DNA of 37,170 nt from Polyangia bacterium. GTDB taxonomy: Bacteria > Myxococcota_A > Polyangia > Polyangiales > Polyangiaceae. How positions within the stretch are numbered: the first letter of the stretch is position 1; the number at the start of each line of letters is the position of its first letter. The position numbers and the translations under genes are program-made. Below are positions 32,942-37,170 of the stretch, in pieces. The notes under the pieces are model-generated. The model worked only from the letters and a program-made list of their open reading frames with translations. It did not search any database and was not told the DNA's origin. Location: assembly GCA_030426145.1 (NCBI GenBank), contig JAUHZF010000044.1, positions 1 to 37,170 on the forward strand, written 5' to 3'.

Positions 32942-34255
32942 GTGCTTCGTCTGAACCCGCTCTTTCTCGTGGTCGGGGCCGTCATCGGTTGCGGCTGTCC
33001 GTCCCAGACCCCACCCGCGCCCGCGCCCACCACGACTGTCTCTCCTCTGGTCGCGGCGCCGCGGGCGCCGGTGCCGGTCGATGTGTTGGAGCCCAAGCCC
33101 ATCGTGGTGAGCGTGGATGGGCTGCCGGAGCCTTTCGCGACCGAGAGCGCGCGCAAGGGGCCGCAGGTGGTGCCCATGCCGGAAGGGGCGCGGCTGAAGG
33201 TGCCGGCGGGGTTCGAGGTGCAGATCTGGGCCGAGGGACTCGACGCTCCGCGCTGGCTCGCACTCACGCCAGAGGGCGACGTGCTCGTGACCGAGACCCG
33301 CCAGAACCGGATCCAGCGGCTGCGGGATGGTGACGGCGACGGGGCGGCCGAGGTGCGCGAGGTGTTCGCGACCGCGGACAATGGGCTCGACATTCCCTTC
33401 GGCATGGCCTTCGTGGGGGAGCATTTCTACCTCGGCAATTCGCACGAGGTGCGCCGCTATTCGTATGCCGCAGGGAAGGCATTGCAGGGCGAGGGCGTGC
33501 GCATCACCAAGCTGCCCGGCGGGGGGTACAACCAGCACTGGACGCGCAACGTGATCCCCAGCGCCGATGGCAAGCACCTCTACGTGTCCGTCGGGAGCGC
33601 GACCAATGTGAACGTCGAGCCCTTGCCCCGGGCCAGCGTGCAGCAGATCGACCTCGACGGCGGCAACATGACCACCGTCGGCTCGGGGTTGCGCAACCCC
33701 GTGGGCCTCGCCGTTCACCCACGCACCGGCATGCTCTACGCCACCGTGAACGAGCGCGACGGTATGGGCGACGACCTGGTGCCCGACTACTTCACCTCCG
33801 TGAAGCCGGGCGCCTTCTATGGCTGGCCCTACGCCTACCTGCGCGCCGACAAGCTCGACCCACGCCGCATCCAAGACGGTGAGAGCGAGAACCCCGAGCG
33901 CGCCGGAGCGACGCAAACCCCCGACGTCTTGTTCCAGGCTCACTCGGCTTCGCTGGGTGTGACGTTCTACGATCACACTGCCTTTCCGGCGCGGTACCGC
34001 GGGGGTGCCTTCGTGTGCTTTCGCGGCTCGTGGAATCGCGACCGCGGCACCGGGTACAAGCTCGTCTTCATCCCCTTCGAGAACGACCGACCCGTCGGTC
34101 ACTACGAAGACTTCCTCACCGGCTTCTTGCTCGACCCGTCGGGGCCCACCACCTGGGGGCGCCCCGTGGGTCTGCTCGCCCTGCCCGACGGCAGCCTGCT
34201 CTTCACCGAAGAGATGAACGGCCGGATCTTCCGCGTCTCGTACCGCGCGCAGTGA
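32942..34255 (+). CDS. PQQ-type sugar dehydrogenase-like lipoprotein
   Basis: This 437-residue protein of the glucose/sorbosone dehydrogenase (soluble GDH, Gdh-B-like) propeller family has a lipoprotein signal and lipobox 'VIGC' (Cys17), so it is envelope-bound. A Pro-rich linker leads to the propeller, with 'FEVQIWAEGLDAPRWLALTPEGDVLVTET', 'GMAFVGEHFYLGN', 'GLRNPVGLAVHPRTGMLYATVNERDGMGDDLVPDYF', 'FYGWPYAY' and the late 'FRGSWNRDRGTGYKLV'. The family oxidises aldose sugars with PQQ in the periplasm, and many relatives have unknown substrates. The GTG start at 32942 gives a short, well-formed signal peptide. It is divergent from the DUF4303 gene across 66 bases. The family call is strong, the substrate and PQQ use are not confirmed. 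Confidence 0.88.
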   Translation: MLRLNPLFLVVGAVIGCGCPSQTPPAPAPTTTVSPLVAAPRAPVPVDVLEPKPIVVSVDGLPEPFATESARKGPQVVPMPEGARLKVPAGFEVQIWAEGLDAPRWLALTPEGDVLVTETRQNRIQRLRDGDGDGAAEVREVFATADNGLDIPFGMAFVGEHFYLGNSHEVRRYSYAAGKALQGEGVRITKLPGGGYNQHWTRNVIPSADGKHLYVSVGSATNVNVEPLPRASVQQIDLDGGNMTTVGSGLRNPVGLAVHPRTGMLYATVNERDGMGDDLVPDYFTSVKPGAFYGWPYAYLRADKLDPRRIQDGESENPERAGATQTPDVLFQAHSASLGVTFYDHTAFPARYRGGAFVCFRGSWNRDRGTGYKLVFIPFENDRPVGHYEDFLTGFLLDPSGPTTWGRPVGLLALPDGSLLFTEEMNGRIFRVSYRAQ

Positions 34256-34258
34256 TGG

Positions 34259-35104
34259 TCATTTCACAGGGGGCAATGGGCGCATGGCCGAGCCTTGGTC
34301 GACACCGAGCCATGGCACGACGTCTTCGCGGCTGAGGCTGCAGACCTTCTCCTCGTCTCGGGCGCTACCGTCGACGCCGATGCGGTCGGCGAAGAAGATC
34401 TGGCCGATCCGCAGTTGCCACTGGCCCGCCTCGAGGTCGGTCACGACGAAGTAGGCATCGCACTTCGCACGCACGTGACCGCCCTCGGCCGCCTGGCGCG
34501 GGGTGCAACCATTGAACCCGATGGCGTCGTGCAGCTTGGTGGTGAGGGGCGCCACACGATTGTAGTCGTTCCAGCCCGGCGCACGGCTGATGTAGCCGGG
34601 CTTGAAGTAGCTACCGCCGGTGAAGAGCAATGGCACCCCGAGGGTCAGGATGGTTCCCGCCCCGAGGAGCAGGTTCATCGGCGTGGCGTAGGTTTGTTCA
34701 ATGTGACTCTGGGGCAATCGTTCGCCCGTGAGCTTGGCGAGGGTGGCCCAGCTCGCAAGGTCGGCTTCGCCCGCGCCGCGTCGGTCCTCGAGCCGCGCGC
34801 TCAGTGCGTAACCGTCGATGGGCAAACCTTGGCTCACCACCCGCAGCCGCACGAGGTCGCCCCGCCCGAGCACTGCCGGGGCCGCGTTCGGCAAGACGTG
34901 GCGCAGCTCCGCTTCGGTGACGCGGTGGAGGTGGTAATGCAGATCGGCGTCGTCCCCGATGGCCAGCGCGACATCGGTCTGCGCCGCCTGGCCTTCGGTG
35001 GCGCAGATGGCTTCGCGGTAATGGCGGTGGCTCACCAGGTTCTGAAGACTGGGTGCGCATGCCGAGAGGCCGAGCAGCATCAAGAGCGCCAGGCAACGGG
35101 TCAT
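34259..35104 (-). CDS. Hypothetical lipoprotein
   Basis: This 281-residue protein has a clear lipoprotein signal and lipobox 'LSAC' (Cys16). The mature part includes 'HRHYREAICATEGQAAQTDVALAIGDDADLHYHLHRV' and a hydrophobic stretch 'MNLLLGAGTILTLGVPLLFTGG' mid-protein that may be membrane-associated. The end is 'CDAYFVVTDLEAGQWQLRIGQIFFADRIG'. I do not recognise the family. Its ATG overlaps the stop codon of the upstream outer-membrane-like gene (ATGA), so the two are translationally coupled and likely work together in the envelope. The 3' end is three bases from the convergent sugar dehydrogenase gene. Confidence 0.82.
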   Translation of the reverse strand: MTRCLALLMLLGLSACAPSLQNLVSHRHYREAICATEGQAAQTDVALAIGDDADLHYHLHRVTEAELRHVLPNAAPAVLGRGDLVRLRVVSQGLPIDGYALSARLEDRRGAGEADLASWATLAKLTGERLPQSHIEQTYATPMNLLLGAGTILTLGVPLLFTGGSYFKPGYISRAPGWNDYNRVAPLTTKLHDAIGFNGCTPRQAAEGGHVRAKCDAYFVVTDLEAGQWQLRIGQIFFADRIGVDGSARDEEKVCSLSREDVVPWLGVDQGSAMRPLPPVK

Positions 35105-35724
35105 AGGTCCATCCCCATCATGTAGTTCGGCGTGAACTTGAGCTGCATCTCGTGCCGCAGCCCTTCTCGGCCCTCGACGCGCGCGGCTTGATACGCGACC
35201 TCGACCCCGATGATCATCCACTGGGCGATCAGGCTGACCCTGCCCCCGTAGGCGAATCGCCCATCGACCTCACCCACCAAAGCGTGTGGAACGACCGCGA
35301 GCGAGTAGCGACCGGAGGGTCGCGCTTCGACCTCTCGCGGTCCGAGTTGCATCCACGCGGGGCCGATACCCGCCGCGAACCAATGCTGCGTGCCGTGCAC
35401 GTAGCTGTAGCCGGCTTCGGCGAGGAAACCGAACGGGTCGGTGCGACTCACCTGCATGGCAGCCCCCAGGTAGACGTCGGCCGAGAACCGGACCTTCTTG
35501 TCCTCACCCGTATGCCACGGCACCCCGAAGCCGAAGGCACTGCGCCCGGCGAAGGTGACCGTCTCGTCGGGCAGCCGGTAGTAGACCGGGCTCTCACCGT
35601 CTTCCTCCACCACCGCGTAGGGCGGCTCGTCGACCTCTGGCGACGGAAGCTGCTGCGCCATCGACGTGCGCGACGCGGCGAGAAGCACCCCCAAGAGGAG
35701 CAGAGATGTCAGCCATCGGGCCAT
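35101..35724 (-). CDS. Predicted outer-membrane beta-barrel protein
   Basis: This 207-residue protein has a cleavable signal peptide ('WLTSLLLLGVLLAASRTSMAQQ') and alternating amphipathic strands rich in aromatic and Gly residues, such as 'SAFGFGVPWHTGEDKKVRFSADVYLGAAMQV', 'FLAEAGYSYVHGTQHWFAAGIGPAWMQLG' and 'FAYGGRVSLIAQWMIIGVEVAYQA'. This fits a small outer-membrane barrel of about eight strands. It lacks a terminal Phe, ending in Leu after 'NYMMGM'. It is the first gene of a coupled pair with the lipoprotein at 34259-35104. No obvious Shine-Dalgarno precedes the ATG. Function is unknown. Confidence 0.78.
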   Translation of the reverse strand: MARWLTSLLLLGVLLAASRTSMAQQLPSPEVDEPPYAVVEEDGESPVYYRLPDETVTFAGRSAFGFGVPWHTGEDKKVRFSADVYLGAAMQVSRTDPFGFLAEAGYSYVHGTQHWFAAGIGPAWMQLGPREVEARPSGRYSLAVVPHALVGEVDGRFAYGGRVSLIAQWMIIGVEVAYQAARVEGREGLRHEMQLKFTPNYMMGMDL

Positions 35725-35930
35725 CCGTGAACACGTTCATCAAAGCCCGTGCCACCAGGCATTCAGCCTACGGATAACGCGACCTTCCACGGCCTGCGTC
35801 AACCCAGTCCGACGCCCAGCCTGTGAACGAGGGTTCTCGAAACCGCGTCGTGCCCTACGCGGGAACATTTGGCCGCTGGTCCAGCGTGGGCATGCCCGCT
35901 TGGGGCCCGATCGAGTTCCCATCCGAACGT
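35725..35930. other. Intergenic region upstream of the OMP gene
   Basis: This stretch before the repeat tract has no supported gene. It presumably carries the promoter for the minus-strand outer-membrane/lipoprotein pair, but no clear -35/-10 boxes stand out. Confidence 0.5.
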
Positions 35931-36052
35931 CTCGACCTCGACCTCGACCTCGACCTCGTTCTCGACCTCGTTCTCGACCTCGTTCTCGACCTGGAACTCG
36001 ACCTCGTTCTCGACCTGGAACTCGGAACCTCGAACCCGGAACCTCGAACTCG
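35931..36052 (+). repeat. CTCGAC/CTCGTT hexanucleotide tract
   Basis: About 120 bases of near-perfect hexamers are present. Four CTCGAC-type units are followed by alternating CTCGTT CTCGAC dodecamers, then drift into 'CTGGAACTCGAC' and 'GGAACCTCGAAC' variants. It opens low-complexity frames on both strands (Leu-Asp/Val or Arg/Glu repeats), but these have no start context and are not genes. Likely a slippage-prone minisatellite. Confidence 0.85.
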
Positions 36053-36075
36053 CGTGACCTCCGCACTGCGGGGGG

Positions 36076-36155
36076 GGAAGGACACGATGGCTGTCGTTGC
36101 GGTGCCGTAGGGGCGCCCCTGGGAGGGCGGAAGGACAGCCATCGTGTCGTTGAGG
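36076..36155. repeat. Repeat module C1 with 15-base inverted arms
   Basis: Perfect arms GACACGATGGCTGTC (36081-36095) and GACAGCCATCGTGTC (36134-36148) are separated by 38 bases. Both arms are preceded by GGAAG and followed by GTTG, so the unit is both an inverted repeat and a short direct repeat. Confidence 0.85.
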
Positions 36156-36159
36156 GGCA

Positions 36160-36307
36160 CCAGTGTCGCGCTGGCGTCGGGGTAGGGGACGTTCGACGTC
36201 TGCAATGGTTGAACGTCCCAGATACGGACGTTGGGCATGTGCAGACCGCGGCTGCGGCGTTCGAACGTACTCTTTCAGTACGTTCAACCCGTGCAGGGGT
36301 TCAACGT
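36160..36307. repeat. Repeat module A1
   Basis: A unit of 148 bases begins CCAGTGTCGCGCTGGCGTCG and includes 'GACGTTCGACGTCTGCA', 'GACGTTGGGCA' and 'CGAACGTACTCTTTC'. It ends in an imperfect palindrome around GTGCAGGGGTTCAACGT. Confidence 0.85.
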
Positions 36308-36318
36308 TCGGGGCTTTG

Positions 36319-36357
36319 CAGCACAACGTGCGAGATATCCGCGACTCCGCGGAGTCG
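36319..36357. repeat. Repeat module B1
   Basis: A 39-base unit starting CAGCACAACGTGCGAGATAT and ending in the perfect 16-base palindrome CGACTCCGCGGAGTCG. Confidence 0.9.
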
Positions 36358-36422
36358 GCGACGGCCGCCGCGCCCCTTCAATACGTTCAACCCCCCGCAG
36401 GGGTTCAACGTCCGGTGCCGTG

Positions 36423-36461
36423 CAGCACAACGTGCGAGATATCCGCGACTCCGCGGAGTCG
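36423..36461. repeat. Repeat module B2
   Basis: Identical 39-base copy of B1, placed 104 bases downstream, with the same 16-base palindrome at 36446-36461. Confidence 0.9.
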
Positions 36462-36531
36462 GCGGCGGCCATCTCAGCACGGGGAGGTGGGGTCCCACCC
36501 GCCCACACTGCCGGGGTGTCGTTGATGGCTG

Positions 36532-36677
36532 CCAGTGTCGTTCTGGCGTCGGTGTGAGGACGTTCGACATCTGCGGGGGTTGAACGTCACAGATGAGGAC
36601 GTTGGGCACGTGCAGACCGCGTCTGCGGTGTTCGAACGTGCTCTTTCGGTACGTTCAACCCCTGCAGGGGTTCCACG
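36532..36677. repeat. Repeat module A2
   Basis: A second copy of module A, 146 bases, with scattered substitutions. It ends with the perfect 16-base palindrome AACCCCTGCAGGGGTT at 36657-36672. Confidence 0.85.
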
Positions 36678-36702
36678 CGCCTTATCGTGTCGTTGATGGC
36701 TG

Positions 36703-36848
36703 CCAGTGTCGCGCTGGCGTCGATGTGAGGACGTTCGACGTCTGCAGGGGTTCAACGTCCCAGATGAGGACGTTGGGCACGTGCAGACCGCGTCTGCGGC
36801 GCGTGAACGTACTCTTTCGGTACGTTCAACCCCTGCAGGCGTTCAACG
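36703..36848. repeat. Repeat module A3
   Basis: A third copy of module A, 146 bases, directly following A2 with a 25-base link. It ends in a variant CCTGCAGGCG centre. Confidence 0.85.
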
Positions 36849-36896
36849 GCCCTTCAGTACGTTGAACCCCCGCAGGGGTTGAACGTCCGGGGCTTG

Positions 36897-36935
36897 CAGC
36901 ACAACGTGCGAGATATCCGCGACTCCGCGGAGTCG
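36897..36935. repeat. Repeat module B3
   Basis: A 39-base copy of module B with the intact 16-base palindrome at 36920-36935. Confidence 0.9.
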
Positions 36936-36966
36936 TCGGCGCCCGTCGCGCCCCTTCGGTACGTTG

Positions 36967-36982
36967 AACCCCTGCAGGGGTT
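36967..36982. repeat. Perfect 16-base palindrome between B3 and B4
   Basis: AACCCCTGCAGGGGTT is flanked by CGTTG and GAACG, and is identical to the palindrome ending A2. Variants of it lie at the end of every A and B unit. Confidence 0.9.
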
Positions 36983-36999
36983 GAACGTCCGGTGCCGTG

Positions 37000-37038
37000 C
37001 AGCACAACGTGCGAGATGTCCGCGACTCCGCGGAGTCG
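37000..37038. repeat. Repeat module B4
   Basis: A 39-base copy of module B with one change (AGATGTCC for AGATATCC). The palindrome at 37023-37038 is intact, consistent with constraint or recent copying of the hairpin. Confidence 0.9.
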
Positions 37039-37092
37039 GCGGCGGCCATCAGCACGGGGTCGCGGGGTCCCGCCCGCCCGCGCTGCGGAGGC

Positions 37093-37170
37093 AGAAGGAC
37101 ACGATGGCTGTCGTAGCGGTACCGCAGGCGCCCCTGGGAGGGCGGAAGGACAGCCATCGTGCCGTTGAGG
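37093..37170. repeat. Repeat module C2 (reaches window edge)
   Basis: A second copy of module C with inverted arms at 37098-37112 and 37149-37163 and one mismatch. It is interrupted by the end of the window, so the array may continue to the right. Confidence 0.85.

Larger units (their letters stand above)
36061..37170. repeat. Nested palindromic repeat array (no genes)
   Basis: This 1.1 kb block is built from three module types in the order C1-A1-B1-B2-A2-A3-B3-B4-C2. A fourth G/C-rich segment follows B2 and B4 and leads into C. The distance from C1 to C2 is about 1017 bases, and C2 reaches the window edge, so the array may continue. The short frames inside it repeat the same nonsense peptides and are not coding. 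Several elements are perfect palindromes able to form hairpins. This is not a CRISPR array, since the 'spacers' are themselves repeated. Confidence 0.9.

Noticed and set aside
32876-34102. N-terminal extension of the DUF4303-WD40 frame
   Set aside because: It lies antisense to the sugar dehydrogenase gene and has no recognisable domain, and a strong Shine-Dalgarno supports the ATG at 32875.
35799-36326. Open frames through the CTCGAC tract and array
   Set aside because: They encode simple Glu/Val/Arg or Leu/Asp repeats from the hexamers, and no start context or domain is present.
36061-37170. CRISPR array
   Set aside because: Repeats differ in size and order, the intervening sequences are themselves repeated, and no cas genes are nearby.

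Overview
This is high-GC bacterial DNA that looks like a myxobacterium, most likely in the Polyangiales (Myxococcota). I infer this from gene content, not from a marker gene. The window has many short lipoproteins, an RCC1-repeat lipoprotein with the 'GCEVDT...CGSCGR' cysteine style, a membrane-anchored Ser/Thr kinase divergent from a TPR/PEGA protein, a DUF4303-WD40 fusion, and large intergenic palindromic repeats. No rRNA, tRNA or CRISPR array was seen.

The left half (about 171-19445) reads as one small-molecule biosynthetic locus of fifteen genes in four blocks. Block 1 (+, 171-4830): a catalytically rewired enolase-fold protein, a DUF3326 protein and a flavin monooxygenase. Block 2 (-, 6922-4816): a PLP group II decarboxylase and a histidine phosphatase. 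Block 3 (+, 7041-14412): a class II aldolase/adducin-like protein, an acyl-CoA-dehydrogenase-like flavoprotein oxygenase, an ATP-grasp ligase, a TSUP (TauE/SafE) transporter, a Glu/Leu/Phe/Val-type dehydrogenase and a TPP-dependent 2-oxoacid decarboxylase resembling AruI. Block 4 (-, 19445-14396): an aminotransferase fused to a peptidyl carrier protein (PCP), a cytochrome P450, a free-standing NRPS adenylation (A) domain and an alpha/beta hydrolase. Blocks 3 and 4 converge with a 17-base overlap.

Block 4 looks like a self-contained cassette. The A domain would activate an amino acid and load it in trans onto the PCP, the P450 would oxidise the tethered residue, and the hydrolase could release it. 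Blocks 1-3 would supply or elaborate building blocks through decarboxylation, N- or C-oxygenation, ATP-dependent ligation and 2-oxoacid chemistry, and TSUP could export product or sulfite. There is no condensation domain, canonical thioesterase, phosphopantetheinyl transferase, PEP mutase or dedicated regulator in the window. I do not recognise the combination as a known pathway.

The right half (19737-35724) is ordinary accessory chromosome. It holds three unrecognised proteins and a large predicted lipoprotein (19737-24980), the RCC1 lipoprotein, the TPR/PEGA protein divergent from the kinase, a truncated phospholipase-D-like remnant, a small lipoprotein, a membrane protein, the DUF4303-WD40 protein, a PQQ-type sugar dehydrogenase-like lipoprotein, and a lipoprotein/outer-membrane-protein gene pair.

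The last 1.4 kb (35725-37170) has no convincing gene. It holds a hexanucleotide tract followed by a nested array of palindromic repeats in the order C-A-B-B-A-A-B-B-C, with about a 1017-base period, running off the right edge.
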